Shown: positions 22,938 to 36,085 of the stretch, piece by piece
Layout: every line of letters starts with the position of its first letter
Position numbering within the stretch: position 1 is the stretch's first letter
Source: Acestrorhynchus altus
Taxonomy: Eukaryota > Chordata > Actinopteri > Characiformes > Acestrorhynchidae
Assembly (NCBI GenBank): GCA_034509495.1
Contig: CM067503.1
Location: forward strand, 9,291,540 to 9,355,539
Direction of reading: 5' to 3'
Length of the DNA: 64,000 nucleotides
Made by a program: the position numbers and the translations under genes
Notes under the pieces: model-generated
What the model was told of the DNA's origin: nothing
Seen by the model: only the letters and a program-made list of their open reading frames with translations
The model's database searches: none

Positions 22938-24600
22938 ACAATCCATTGTTCCATACTTTGCTGGGTTAAGGGTATGCCCTTTAACTTTTGTTTTCTCTGT
23001 GGGTTTTTATATCTGATGATCATTTGAGAGTGTATCATGGTCTAAAACCCCATTGACTTAAAATATGAACGCTTTGTATGGTCACTGTGTCTTCCACTTC
23101 AAAGATTTCATATCTCCATTTGTTTTGAATTTTATTTCCATATACAGTATCCAAAAACATCAGCTGCCTCTCATATAATGTAAACATTTCAAAATATATT
23201 GGTCTGTTGTCACAAACAATGCATCATTTTTTTTAGGTTACTTGACCAAGGAATGAAATGCATGTCATTGTGGTCAGAACCATAAGCTCAGTATGGTGAC
23301 TTGTAGACGGACCTCCAAATTGTAATGCATGTTACTGCAATGATATTTTCAGAATGATGTTGGGACACGTTTTGTTGGTCCCTTCGTTATGAAATTGTCA
23401 CACAATGTAAAAGTCAGCGAAACACAGTGTTTTAAACACATGACAAATGATTTACTTCATCCCACACTTTATTACCACATTTCTAACTAATGCACTTTGC
23501 ACTTTTGCATTGGGGCTGCATACAGCAGTCATCTTGCAGCCAGCAGCCCAGCGGTTAGGGCCAGACAGCTGCTTTTTAAAGGCACTGATAAGAGCTAGCC
23601 TGATGCTGAACATTGCAAATTGGAAGTGAAGATTGCCTCCCCCTTTAGACTTTATCTTAAAGCAGTAAAACAAGAAGCTGTGACTACAACTGCAGGTATT
23701 GATTTTGCAATTTCAGCAAATTAAGAACAAGACAGGAAACCTATTAAAGCTTTCAGTGATTGCCATAGGTACTTTTTGGTGATGCTGAGGTTGACATTTA
23801 AATCAGCCCCCTTGGCCCAGCTAGGCCAGCACCTGACTGTCAACCGTCCACTGATTATTCAGATGAATGGAAACAAGCACTGTACATACATATGGATGCT
23901 TGCTGCATTTTCATCCCCCTCCCCCCAAAAAAAACAACAGGGCTGTAATATATCAACCAGCATACAAAGCCAGTATATTACTGATATATAACACAGCTAC
24001 CCTGCAAGCAAGTTCACACATGGCTATAGGCTCATAATGTAATAAAGGCGGGGAGGGCATCTACAATGTAATATCATCTGAGGCAATATAAAGAATAATG
24101 AAGGAATAAGCACTATGGCTGATCAAAGCTGAATGATTAAATTTGGGCTTCTAATATGAAATAATAGCTTCTTTTCAGATTTTATGTTCCTAATGTATAA
24201 CTTGGTGTCCATTTTGAAGGAGGAGAAAAATCACATGGCCAGATTTAGCACATTTTCTCATCGGTATATTATTTTTATTATTATTTAATGTGTACGATGA
24301 CATATGATATCTTTTGTAATTATATTATGTATACAAAAAGAACGGAAAGCAATAGAGGCAATGATTACCCAGATAACTGCACCTGCTTCAGATTCGGTTC
24401 ATCATATTGTATAGTTTTATTCCTATAGGCAATTTAAATCATGTCTCGAGTTAGAATTGTTTATGGAGCTTTAGCTGAGATGGATAGAAAAGATACAGCA
24501 GAGAGAAAAAAAAGAATTCAGATAAGTGTTTTGTACTTTGTCAGTTGAACGTGTGCTCGAAATTGCGAGTGTATGGTCATATTGTGTTCTAATATGTCAG
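22937..24600. other. AT-rich spacer
   Basis: Mostly unique AT-rich DNA. 23440-23660 has two overlapping short frames on opposite strands with no domain. No element is recognised. Confidence 0.45.
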
Positions 24601-25240
24601 TATGTTATTGGATACTAAATTAGTAAGCATGGCATTAATGCACTTTGAGTTAACACTGCATTACCAGTGAATACAGAATGTATCACTAAAAAAAGGAAGA
24701 AAGAATTCAATGCCACAGAATGTGTGAAATGGCCTTGCAATTCACTGAGGGATATTAGAGTGCTTAATTGGTACAAGTGCAAATGAGTTCTTATTCTATG
24801 CACAGAAGGTGTCAGTCTGAAGGGCTGGCTGGTTTTGAATGGTTAGAGCGGCAGTGAACATGTGGGAAAATCTCCAGCTAATTCATTGATTGCCCCTCGG
24901 AACTGATGGCTGCTAATTGTTAGGTGATTAACATGGAGTAGTAATTATGTCGGCCCAAGGGGGCGATTAATGTTTCAACATGTCATATTAGTGCAGAGCG
25001 CTGCTCGCGAGGCTTGTCTTTTTGCCTGTGGATTTGGAGACAGATGGCAGATTGTCAACAGCAGCAAGGTTGTTGTTTTCCTAAAGCTGAAAACGTGCGC
25101 CAGGGGAGCTGTCCTTTTGTTTCAGCATCATTAATAACATGCTAATTGTCTGCAATTATTTACAACACTGCACACTGAATAGAGACGTCAAGTGTCTGTG
25201 ACATCACCCTAGACTTGCTGCTAAAACCGGAGCATTAATT
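24601..25240. promoter_or_regulatory. strongest conserved-element-like island
   Basis: 24830-25220 is unique, GC-richer and packed with homeodomain-type cores: 'gctaattcattgattgcc', 'gctaattgttaggtgatt', 'gtagtaattatgtcgg', 'ggcgattaatgtttc', 'catcattaataacatgc' and 'taattgtctgcaattatt'. CpGs persist at 'gctgctcgcgaggc'. There is no open frame, and stops occur in every frame. This is the texture of vertebrate developmental enhancers, but conservation must be shown by alignment. Confidence 0.42.
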
Positions 25241-26509
25241 GTTTAGTTAAATGAAGAGTTTTACAGTTTTGCTAATAAATATTTAATTGTAAATGATTTA
25301 TATGTTTTTTTTGTAGTTGATATTGCATGTATACGTTTTTGACTTTACTACTGATAGATTTAATTCACTTACTATATTATTTAAAAATTATACAATATTA
25401 AATACACAGACCAGTTATTGTCTACAGTTATTATCTATCTACTCTTGTCTAGTGTAACATCTTCTCCTCTGACTGTTTTATGGTAGTGTCAGTGTGACAG
25501 AGATCAGTTTGTCATTTACTAATCATGGAGTTATTGCTTACTTTACCACTCCTGACTGATTGAGATGGTAGAATTATGACCTGCCGTAAAAAGGAGGAAT
25601 TATTTTATTTAATTTTGCCACATTTGGGATATAATGTAGGCAATATTTCCTATATTTCCCAGTTAATGAGAGTGAAGACCAACACTACTGATGGGCTGTG
25701 TTTATCGAATATTTTCCAAATGGACTGAATTATTTTGTATAAATCAATTTAATAAATAAATACTGAGTGGCACTTTCCTCTACTAAAAGAATGTCTTATA
25801 AACCTGAAATCACTTTTTCTGAATTGTTTTGGAGAGTAATCATGAACTCGGCATAAACAACCTCTTTTATGGACGCAAACAGTCATATTACAGCTCAGTA
25901 CTGCTAAAACTGAAGCTCGGTGTTTTGTGTGACACCAGAACTGGTGTACCAATACAAACAAACTCTTGCCCAGTGCTGTGTGACGTCAGAGTGAAAAGAC
26001 CATGCCCTATTTTTCCCCCCGTTTTTTTCTTCTTTCCACAGCACGTTGGGTTGGAGGTCACCCAACCATAGGCAGCACATGCCACCGCTACGGTTCAAAC
26101 CCAATTCTAACTTCTCGTTTCTACATGGTCAGGAAGACTTTCATGAAGTTTGATGCTTAAACTATGTTATTGGTTGGGAAAGCTGAGTTCAAACATGAAG
26201 ATATTACGATCATTTTCTTAAATCTTATTAGTGGATTGTATCTTATTTTTTAAGCCTATGTTTTTCCTTTGCATGAAACAGTTTTTCTCTCTGTGTCCGA
26301 GTAACTGTAATTGAATTATCTTACTTAGTTAACCAGTGAGGACGAAACCCTGATGTCATTTGGAAGTTTATTTATATCAGTAGAGACTTTTCAGTCTGTG
26401 ACATATTTGTATTTATTAATAGGAGATATTTAATTATGATTCACATCAAAATGATTGTTCTATTTAATACAGAAAGTGTAGACTTGTGTAGATTCTCAGT
26501 GTATTATGT
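25241..26509. other. AT-rich spacer
   Basis: Unique AT-rich DNA. A slightly GC-richer patch at 25860-26100 gives overlapping frames on both strands without domains. Confidence 0.45.
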
Positions 26510-26660
26510 GAATTAAATTGAAACCGTACGGCCGCATGACAATATCGGAATCATACCAGTATCCGCTGATAATAGCTTTAAAAGATGTCAGCATCAGACA
26601 TATGTTTAGGTCAGGCTGATATTCCACGCCAGTACCTGATGTCGTATTTATTGTGTTTCT
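26510..26660. mobile_element. atatcgg-type decayed element fragment
   Basis: 'gacaatatcggaatcatacc' and 'agtatccgctgataatag' resemble the 'atatcggtatcggccgat' core of a common decayed fish DNA repeat. Ends are not visible. Confidence 0.35.
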
Positions 26661-27400
26661 GATGTATTTGTTGTATTTCTGAAGAGAAGAATGTTGATCT
26701 TCTGCTGTAAAATATCTACATTTTTATTTGATTTGATTTACTGCATTAACTGCTCTACAAATGAGGGTTTCAGTTCTCTGTAATGAAATTCACATTTTTT
26801 TTACATTTGACAGATGTTTACGTCTTGAAAATATTGTTTCAGTTCTATCTGTAATGAACTAAGTGCTTGATCACGTAGTTCACTTTAAATCATGTGACAC
26901 ATCTGGGAGTGACGAAAATTCAGAATTCTCACCGCTGTGCACGATCGTTTTTGCTTTATTGTGGTTCATATTTTGCTAATTAGAAGCAAACTGTTAGAGA
27001 CAATGTTCAGAAACATTTAATAAAATATGGGAACTTTTACTTTGCAGCTCATATTGTCTTTATCTTTTTGCATATAGTCCATATCCACTGCTTTATAGTT
27101 TCTATGTATAGTATTAAATCTTTCTATTTCAAGTTGATTAACTTTTTTTTTTGGCTTAAATGATTGTACATTTAGCTAAACTGATAATGAAACTGTCACA
27201 CTCTGATCTGTATGTTTGTCCAACAGGCACAAGCTTTTTTTTTCTATCCCCTTCAAAAAAAAAAAAAAAAAAGATTGTGAGGTGTCATAACCAGCAGTGA
27301 GTTCACAGTGACCCTGCATCACTTCTCCAACACAAAGACAGCTGCGAAAAGCCCAGAACACAGAATTTACCTTTCGTAACAGCACTGCAAATCCATTTTC
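26661..27400. other. AT-rich spacer
   Basis: Contains an imperfect palindrome of T and A runs at about 27234-27273. No gene is seen. Confidence 0.45.
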
Positions 27401-28260
27401 CTGATGGTGCAGGGAGGTGGTTCAGCGAAATGTTTTTGTTTGATGTACATTTCCATCAGTGTAATCCTGAATGTCGGGGGAGATTGAATTGCGAACGGCG
27501 TATGAAAGATAAGGCCTCCTCCTACATATTCAAGACTTTTTTACAGTAGGTGCAGGCTCTGAGTCTTTCCCCCTTGAGTCAACTGTGGAATTAATTTCAG
27601 CTGGCAGCATCATGCTGTGGTCATTTTGTTTGAAGAGACATGTTGTTATCTTGATTTGGCCATAACAGCTCCAAAATGAACACTCAGCATGCTGGCCAGC
27701 AGTCGCATTTAAAACAGAACCACAGAAGACTGCGGGTTCCTCCAGCATTTAGATAAGAAGGGGAGGGAAAAAAACCTTTTTTTAAAATTACAGCTGCCAT
27801 CAAACAAGGTGTCCAGTGTACAAAGCAGGCAAGGTTTGCAAACTAAACTGTTTTCATCCTCAAAATAAGATGATAAGCGCAGACAGGACCATTTAGTAAT
27901 CATGCCTTTGATTCACTACATTTAAATTCCGTCTTAATCTTTAGGTAATCTTTTTGCGTACACTTCCTGTGTTGTGTTTGTGTTCTCGCTACTGAAAGAT
28001 TTCCAATGCTGTGGTAGAAATTGAGCTTCATATTACTGGCCTATGAGCTTCATAAGAGGAGTTGCAGCTCTCCTTCCTGTATCAGGGTTTACATTTTGGT
28101 TATTGTAGGCAAATTATTAGAGACACCTTCAACAATGTCGTGTTCGCAAATCTAACAATCGTGTTTCAGTTAATTGGATACAACCGATCATTTTATGTGG
28201 ATTCAACATGACAACTGTTACAGTTTTTACGTGTAAGATACTCAGTCACTCAGCCTAGGT
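27401..28260. promoter_or_regulatory. conserved-element-like island
   Basis: About 27420-27900 is unique and GC-richer, with 'ggaattaatttcagctgg' and CpGs in 'attgcgaacggcg'. Short minus-strand frames have no domain or splice context. Confidence 0.25.
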
Positions 28261-28348
28261 CAGCCTGCATATTTAGCACTGTGTAGACTTTAAATAATCT
28301 GCTGTGTCATTAAATTAAAGGGCAGATGGTATTAATCTAGCATGAAGT

Positions 28349-28403
<55 letters not shown>

Positions 28404-29300
28404 GTTCTTATTTGGAGCGTCAACTAAGATCTCTTTTTTATCTTGTAATTTGCATACTGCAAAGATATATTATTTTCCTGAAAGTAGAAATTGACCAAGT
28501 AATTAAAATGTAGTAGAGATTAAAATAGACATTTCTCTTGATGTTGAAAAGATTGCAAACGGTCACAATAATCAGTGATTACATTTTAATCAGCTGGAAA
28601 TATGGAATATAAATTGTGGATTCCATCAAAAAAAGAAAAAAAAAATAGTGTATATGAGGTTTTCACAGAAATCTAATACTTTGGCATACTAAGAAGCTTA
28701 AAGCCCAGATGCATTGATTCAGGTTGAAAAATGAAAGGGTCTGATACATTACATGCTGGATTATGACCATATTTCTCAGAACTGAATAGAGTAGTCATCC
28801 TTTTTTTCCACCCTCATAATTTTTTGATCTTGCTGCGTTGCTTATATTAAAGAGAAAGTGCAGTAATAAATGAACACCAATCACAATTTCTTTCCACTTA
28901 AACCTGTCCACAAATTAAAAATGGGCTTACAAACAGTCATCTTGTGCAGAAGCACTCGTCATCGTTGTCGGATTGTCCTATTTATTGTCCTAATGGCGTT
29001 TAAATCTTATTTCGAACATACTGTCATTGGGACAAATTCTACAGTATTTTAGGCAGCAGCTGGTCTGTCCGTTGTGTGAATATTGTATGACAATAGAGAT
29101 GATCCTTAATTTTATATCCATAATAAGTAATATTTCTATTAAACATACATCAAAATTATATACTTACAAATGTTTTAGAAGTACAAGGTTTCGGTCTGCC
29201 AGTCACAATCTATACAGTATTCTTAAGAATGACATCAGTCTTTAGTTACTGATGCTTAAGTGGTTAAGGTTCAGATACCACACTTACAATGCAAAGTTAA
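28261..29300. other. AT-rich spacer
   Basis: Holds the AT microsatellite and long AT-rich unique DNA. No feature is recognised. Confidence 0.5.
28351..28401 (+). repeat. (AT)n microsatellite
   Basis: About 25 AT units, self-complementary and cruciform-prone. Confidence 0.97.
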
Positions 29301-30620
29301 AGAGGTGAATGCTGCAAGCCTTACAAGATAAAGGCATTTCAAGGTCTATAGATTTTTCTTTCGGCCTGCTTGTTGTTGTGTTGTCACAAAAGAAAGTGCT
29401 GGTCTTTATGTTCTCAAATTGGTTTCACACTTCCCTAACAGTTTGTTCAGCTAAATCTGGCCATGATGTATCATTATTGCGTCTTTTGGAGGAAATCCAT
29501 AGGATCAATACATTTGCCAGCTACCGGGCTTTGGCTTGCTTACATGCTGAGCGCCTTGCTGCACCACAAGTCAAGTACATCGAGCCACAGGCAACCGCAG
29601 CCTAACACCGCCGCTGCTGCCTGCGTGTACTATTCATTCAGAGGAAATAAGCCAAGAAATATCAGGAGATGGTACTGGTCGATTTTGCAGAGAAATTCTG
29701 TGGGAGGGAATTGTACATTGTACTTTTTAAGGCCAATTGCAGTCTTTCTGAAAACTTATAACTGCTTGTTTCCTGCCCAGATATCATAGCCGTTTTGGCA
29801 TTTGGTCATTAATCAATTGCATGACCTAAAATAACTCCTGCTAGTTGAGGACAAGTGAACATAATGATGGACTGACTTGAGCCTGAAGCTTTTTTTCTTT
29901 GCACTTACATCATGCACCTTATATTAATCTTCACTTCATTTAAAATGCAGTGGTCAAGCTCAAGGATGGATTGATCACTCAACCCTCCAAGACATGTTTT
30001 TTTTTTCCCTTTGCCTTCATTAACGTGCTCTGGTCAGCTCAAGCCAAATGTTGAGCACTTCGCAAGTAATTACCGTCCGATAAACAGGTCAGGAGTGAGT
30101 CCGGCCACAGCTGCTGCCATTCGTGGTGGCAGACACTTCAGCCTGCTAAGCTTCATGTATTGATTGGCCAGTCTGTGACATCTCCTAAGCCATGTCACCC
30201 AAGTGAAAGAAGACTCCAAATTGACCAATAATAAAGTGTTGAAAGTTGTAGCCGCTTCCTCCTGGGACTTGTTCATGTGGAGGAGAGTAGGCCCCTCCTC
30301 TCGGACCATCAATCCTCCCTGAAGGCTCAATATAGTGCTAAATTAGCCAAAGGGAGAGCAGAAAGACCACTGGACATCTGTTACAGACCCCTGACATACT
30401 TTTTCACCCTGCTCCTTTATTTAAATAGTGCTGTAAAACAGTCCAAGCCTGGAGGACTGTAATATCAGGATTTACAGCTGAAAAGAGCCAGATTCAGACA
30501 CTCTGTTAAATCCTGAATGACAGGCTTTCAAATGAAGGAACTGTCACCAAGACTGTCCAGTCAAATAATTAGCACGGGAGCCTTTATTTTAGGTAATGTA
30601 CTTATTAGTGCTGGTAATTG
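29301..30620. promoter_or_regulatory. conserved-element-like block
   Basis: Unique GC-richer DNA at about 29500-29650 and 30040-30590, with CpGs ('accgccgctgctgcctgcg'). Two + frames and one - frame overlap and no splice pair fits. Regulatory DNA is favoured. Confidence 0.27.
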
Positions 30621-30990
30621 AAATTTGATGCGTTTGTCATAAAATACTAAAATACTCTGCAATACTCTGCGAGCTAGTAAAAATGTTAATTAATTGGTTA
30701 ATTAACCTTAATGTGTTGTATAATGATATTGATGCAGACAATGTGCACTTGCTTTATATGATTGTTTTTCATGCACCAGATAAGGCATACAGTTAGTTGA
30801 GGCCAAGCCTTGATATTTGTTTTTTTGTCCTAATATCTAAGAGATACTCCTGGTGAAGGCATGAAAAAGTCCTCTAAAAGCACTAGTCTAGCCTTTGTGA
30901 ATTAGGTCTTATAAGGGTCTTGATTGCCATGTCATTGACAGACGTGTAAACACAAAGTGACAGAACTAGAATGAGTACATAATCACTTAT
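30621..30990. other. AT-rich spacer
   Basis: Contains 'ttaattaattggttaattaa', a near-palindrome at about 30688-30707. No gene is seen. Confidence 0.45.
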
Positions 30991-31840
30991 GGGCATAGTT
31001 ACTTTCCAGCGCCCTCCGCCAAGTGCAAGTACTGTGAGCTCTTCCAGAACACAGTGAATTTATATATGCTCCTTGTTTCCACCCACTGTGGCGAAAAAGT
31101 GCCAGTAATTGTTAGCTATTTCATGTTGATTCTGGTACTTTTCTGATTGCGCTGTCCTCCCTGTTCATGGGCCAGCGATCACACGAGCGCCTTACCCGAC
31201 TTCATATCAAAGAGCAGCGAGCATGGAAGTTGTTGGTGTAAAAGCACAGAGAGGCATACAGCATGAATATTTAATCCGGGGTGACTGGTGCTGGACTTTT
31301 TTTTTTTTTTTTGCCTTGTCTTCCATTGAATTACGTGTTTAAGGCTTCAAAAGATTAATGGAACTGCAAATAGGAGAGGGCTTCTCCGTTCTCTGCCCCG
31401 TATCTCAGAGATAAATGAAAGAATTACCATACATATATCTATTTCAAAACACTGGGGTTTGTTTAGCATTTAGAACGGCCAAAGGAATATGCTTACAGAT
31501 CAATGTGTTTTCATTTAGCATATGAGAAAATTGTAGCATTTTATTCCCCAGAACTCATCCACCTCATTTTGTGTATAAAAAAAGAGCCCAGTGTATTTTA
31601 TGATCCACCCAGTAGGGAGACAGCTTTTCTTTTGGCCTCCGTCATTTTAATTAGAAATCAGTGAAATAGCAGCTTGCATTTAAGGAGATGATAGCTCAGT
31701 TTCTACTCATTGATTTTGCATTATTGCTAAAGACATACCATGGTTCCACTCAACACCAGGGGTCTGCTGGGAAAAGCAGGCGAGGGAGTGCTGATGTATT
31801 AAAATGATTCACGAAAATCAATTGTTTTGTCTTGCATAAA
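30991..31840. promoter_or_regulatory. conserved-element-like island pair
   Basis: Two unique stretches, 31000-31300 (CpG-bearing: 'cacacgagcgccttaccc') and 31380-31760. The second is rich in 'catttagcat', 'tcattttaattag' and 'gcatttaagg'-type words and has no open frame. A T run at about 31298-31312 separates them. The appearance is enhancer-like; this is inference. Confidence 0.35.
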
Positions 31841-32226
31841 ATGCAAGGCAGAGATGTGTGTTGCCCCCTCACTTTTCCATTGACAGACTTGCTCAACGCA
31901 ATCTTTATTCTAATGATTTATATGCATATGCTGTCTGGGTTCATCTGGTTTTGTGGAGAATTTCAATGATTAACAACACAGCCAGGATCAGAATTTTAGG
32001 ATGTGCAGGCACCAATATCTTTGATCAACAAAAACAATAAAATAATAGCCATGTAATAACCATATAAACCATAATAACAAAACAGCACCATACTTATAAT
32101 AATAACAAAAGAGGAACCATGTTATGTTGTACAGTATTTAATAAATCTTTTTGTTTTTCTATTATTATAGTTAGCAGATAAACAACATGCTTTACTGTAC
32201 TTTAAATGTGTAATATTTAATGGAAG
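31841..32226. other. AT-rich spacer
   Basis: No feature is recognised. Confidence 0.5.
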
Positions 32227-32660
32227 TACACTATTGTACACAATATTGGGACACCTGCTCATTTATTGTTTTTCTGAAATCAAGGGAATGGAAAAGAGTT
32301 TATTCACCTTTTGTTGGAGCAACTGTGTTGGGATTTTGGAGCTTTGCTGTGAGGATTTGATTGCGTTCAGTGATAAGAGCATTAGTGAGGTCAGGATGTT
32401 GGAAGTTCACCAATCCAGCTCGTCCCCAACTTCCCAGCTCATCCCAGAGATATTAGCACCATCATTCCAGAGACCACAGTTCCACTGGTCCACAACTCAA
32501 TGCTGGGGGTGTGATGGGAGGGGATATACAAATTCATGTTTACCTCTTCCACAGAGTCCTATTCTTTTGGACGTACTTTTCGACAGGAACTAGGTGGGCT
32601 ATGTGCATTTGTACATCTGTGTCTGCAATGTGTAGCTGAATGCGTTCATTAGAAAAATAC
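32227..32660. mobile_element. Tc1/mariner-type MITE relic
   Basis: Begins TA then 'cactattgtacacaatattg' with 'gggacacctgctcattta', the terminus of a fish nonautonomous family linked to Tc1/mariner. It continues with family wording such as 'gagcattagtgaggtcagga' and 'cagagtcctattcttttgg', and ends near 'ctgaatgcgttcattagaa'. The right inverted terminus appears truncated before the AC repeat. Recognition is from memory of the family; no transposase frame remains. Confidence 0.65.
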
Positions 32661-32671
32661 TAAGAAAGCAG

Positions 32672-32709
32672 TACACACACACACACACCCCCCCACACAC
32701 ACACACACT
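32672..32709 (+). repeat. interrupted (AC)n tract
   Basis: AC units broken by a C run. Confidence 0.9.
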
Positions 32710-33200
32710 TTCATACATTTATCTATATTAAATGTGTCAGAATGCTGTACAGAGCAGAAGCAGAACGTCCAAAAACCAAGATCAAATGAATGTAAAATAA
32801 CATTTTAGACTTTCCCCCCAAGTATGTACAGATTTTAAAATGTCTGCCCTGTTTGCACTGCATTAAACTGCAAAGCTGAGCAATAAACAAAACAAGAATT
32901 TGAACTGCCTCAAATTCAGCCTCATACAGGACATCGGTATTTACAACCTCCCAGATCATTAAATGTAAATGCCATGTGATCGTTGTACCTGTAACTAGTT
33001 AGTGGTGTTAACTGTGTTACGTCTTGTGGTGACGGTGCAAGGCAACAACTGTGAGGCATTTCAAAGAAACAGAGTATCATATCCGTTTCTCTGCTTCAAT
33101 TCGTATTTCAATATTTAAATACCATAATAAGTATTAAATTGGCATTGTTTTATAGGGTTTACACTCACCAACACTGTTTGAAAGGTTCTTGTCAAAGAAA
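32710..33200. other. AT-rich spacer
   Basis: No feature is recognised. Confidence 0.5.
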
Positions 33201-33800
33201 ATAGTGCAGAAACGTCTATTACTGTGTTATGCATTTAAATTGATGCAGTGCAGCACATTTAACAGGCCTTTTGACTCCAGCCTTTGACGTCCCACAGGAC
33301 TTCCATGGGTCTACAGAGGCACGTTTGAGAGTACACTCCACAAGCAAAGGTCTTAGATGACCAGTCACGTTGAATGCTTGGTCTCTTTGTGGATTATGGA
33401 CATCATTTGCATAACTTTGAAATATTTCAAGCGCTACGGCAGCAATTATAGTAATTAACACTGAGCCTAAATGCTGGATGCTTGATGCCACAAGGCACTG
33501 CAATTACAGCTATGCTAATTAGACTTTGACTAAGCTTTTAGAGAACAATTACAAGATTTAGCAGATCTAAGTTATAAGCTCCCCTCTCTGTTTCATACCG
33601 CACACTCCACTGCACACTTTGGTTTCGTCTGGCCTCTTCCCTTCAGACAACAAGATGGAGTTCTCAGCGGACATGAACAATTTCTCATCTGATGTCTAAA
33701 GTCTCGTTGCTCTGACGGACCCAAATTAAAGCGTGTGCTTTTTAGGGCAGAGGTGTTAGGGCAGTACCATGCAGACCCATGCAGAAAATGTATCAACATT
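33201..33800. promoter_or_regulatory. conserved-element-like island
   Basis: 33230-33570 is unique, with 'catttgcataactttg' (octamer-like), 'gcaattatagtaattaac' and 'gctatgctaattagac'. The 94-codon minus-strand frame over it has no domain or splice context. Enhancer-like; conservation is not tested. Confidence 0.36.
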
Positions 33801-34646
33801 GTGACACTGATATTGCTACAAAGGCCTTTTTTAAAGGGCCCGGTGTCATGAAAATCTAGGTTTTAAACAAAACGATGTTACAATTTCAAAACATGCCGTT
33901 CGCTCCCCAACCCATGTGCTCTGTGTGGGTAAACAGAAGCCCTTTGTAAGTTCAAGGTTTTTGTGATGTTCCGTGATATACATTCACATCCATCTCCATT
34001 TTCAGCTCATAGTAATTTTAGGTTTTAATATCATTTTAAGGATTATTTTAAATACATCGTTCTAGGTGTACCATGTGCTAAATGTATCCATTTAACCTTT
34101 CAAGCCTCGTCATTATACCAGTTTCAATAGGCAGTACACATAGTGTCCCCCTGCTGTTCTTAAAGGCTCCATAGGCTGTTTGCAGATTTGAGTAGCCTCC
34201 CTTGTAAGGTGAACAATGTAATACTATGTAATCCAGTAGTCTATAAAATCCATGGACATTGTAAAAACATTACCCTCAGTCTGCTCGTGCTGCAGGGCCG
34301 GCACCTCCAAGAAAAAAAGGTCTTGTTTTGGCAAATTTGTGAGTATTGCCACCATTACGGTGATCAATACCCACATGTCCCTGTATTGATCCCTGCGTCT
34401 GTGAGGGAACTTGGGGGAATGGATCTGTTTGGGTTTTCATTTAGACCACACATAGGGAGCAGGAGAGATCAGTTCTAAGGAGACCTGTGATGGCCTTTCT
34501 CTTTCATTCAGATACTTAAAGGTGTCAAGCCAGTTTAGTTCCTAACTCTTGTAGACCTGGATTTTTAGAAAAAAACAAACAAACAAACAAACAAAAAGAC
34601 TGGTTTTTTAGATGCTTTGTTGATTATGTAACAGAATGTATTTTTT

Positions 34647-34648
<2 letters not shown>
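33801..34648. other. spacer, possible old repeat at left
   Basis: 33830-34000 ('gggcccggtgtcatg', 'ccaacccatgtgctctgtg') may be a decayed interspersed repeat, family unknown. An (AAAC)n run lies at 34570-34596. No gene is seen. Confidence 0.35.
34570..34596 (+). repeat. (AAAC)n microsatellite
   Basis: About five AAAC units. Confidence 0.9.

Positions 34649-34713
<65 letters not shown>
34649..34713 (+). repeat. (CA)n microsatellite
   Basis: About 32 CA units. Confidence 0.98.
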
Positions 34714-34716
<3 letters not shown>

Positions 34717-35480
34717 ACCAGTATAGATTCCCAGTACTAGTTTTAAGTCAACACAGAGCCAGAAATGTCTTGATTTGCTGTATGTTAATATGTTTCTTTT
34801 GATATTGTTAAAACAGCCAGTGCTTTATGATTACATAATGGAATAACACTATACTCACGATGCACTTGACTACTGCACATGTTTCTAAATCGGTCCTTAT
34901 TTGTGACAGACCATTTGACGGCAGTTGAGATTACATCAAGCATCATTACGGTGCTGTGATACAGGCGCCTGCAGACATTATGTAAACACTCGTTTGGATC
35001 ATAATTCCTGTTAATTACTTAAATGTCAGACGAAGCGTATTCAGCCCCACTCATCCAGAGTGAATTAGCCCGCCTGTGTGTGCTCCTACCCTGATGGAGC
35101 CTTCAGGGCCCTCCACCCGCCTCCCTCCCTCCCTACCTCGACCCCCTAGAGTGCCTTGAGCTTCCTCATTAATCTCAACACGACAGCCCTTGACCATTTG
35201 ACAGTACGTGTGACTTCCACAGAACATGGCTTCTGGACAAAATCACCCACTGCGCCAGCCAGATGATGATGGGCCTATTCCCAAGTTTCCAAAATGGCTT
35301 AGGTGTCCTGGATTGGCTCCACTTTGAAGAAGATTCCTGTTAAATTGACTGACATTATTATGATGCTGGGGTGTTGCTCATGTGACAGAATTTTGAGAAA
35401 ACCTATTAAAATCTTCTTACTGAGTGATCCTTTCTGATTTGACATATTTAAATGTGTATTTCTGCACAGGGTACCAAATG
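34714..35480. promoter_or_regulatory. conserved-element-like island
   Basis: 34900-35260 is unique and GC-richer. It has 'cataattcctgttaattact' and a CpG-bearing 'cagacgaagcgtattc', followed by a C-rich pyrimidine stretch (35110-35150). Confidence 0.3.
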
Positions 35481-35890
35481 AACCTATTCAGGTTCCATAC
35501 GTAGTGTGTTCCTTAGTACGTACGGTTGCCAGTTTGGCCAGATTTTGACAGAAAGTTGACAGAAATCCTTTGAGGTTTGGACCCTGGTGGTGCCAGAACC
35601 ATCTGTGGCAGGGTGTCCCAGATTTCTCCCTCTGAGATGGCCCTCAGGAACACTCAGTGTGATGCTATTCAGTACAGACATCTATTAGCTAACGTAATAT
35701 AACTGGCAGTTAACACCCTGGTCGCAGGAGTAACTTGTACATTTGAGACTAAATGTGGAAGTGTAATTATAAATGTCATTTCAGAAATCATACAGTGTGT
35801 AATAAAAACCTTCTGCATATACATGATTTACTAACGCAACACAGACATGCAGGAAAGATTTGATCAGAGCATGTTATAAACATTCCACTG
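35481..35890. other. unique spacer
   Basis: A 65-codon minus-strand frame at 35484-35681 has no recognisable domain. Nothing else is seen. Confidence 0.4.
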
Positions 35891-36085
35891 TGAGCTGAAC
35901 CTAACCCTTACACTAACCCCAAACCTAACAATAACACCTAAACCTAACCCTTACTCCATCCCGAACATGAGCTATATCTTAAACTTAATGTAAAGTTAAC
36001 CTAAAGTTCTAAAGGTAACCTAAACTCAACCTAAAGTTAACCTTACACTAAACCTAACCATAACCGTCAACCCTGATTCTAACTA
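35891..36085 (+). repeat. degenerate CCTAAC-type telomere-like tract
   Basis: Repeated 'cctaaccctt', 'ccaaacctaac', 'aacctaaag' and 'ccataacc' words occur every 6-12 bases across about 190 bases. This is a heavily decayed hexamer-like array related in composition to the vertebrate telomere repeat (CCCTAA on this strand) but not a perfect one. It has no coding content. Confidence 0.75.

Noticed and set aside
35891..36085. Possible true telomeric array or chromosome end
   Set aside because: The units are too degenerate and unique sequence continues on both sides.
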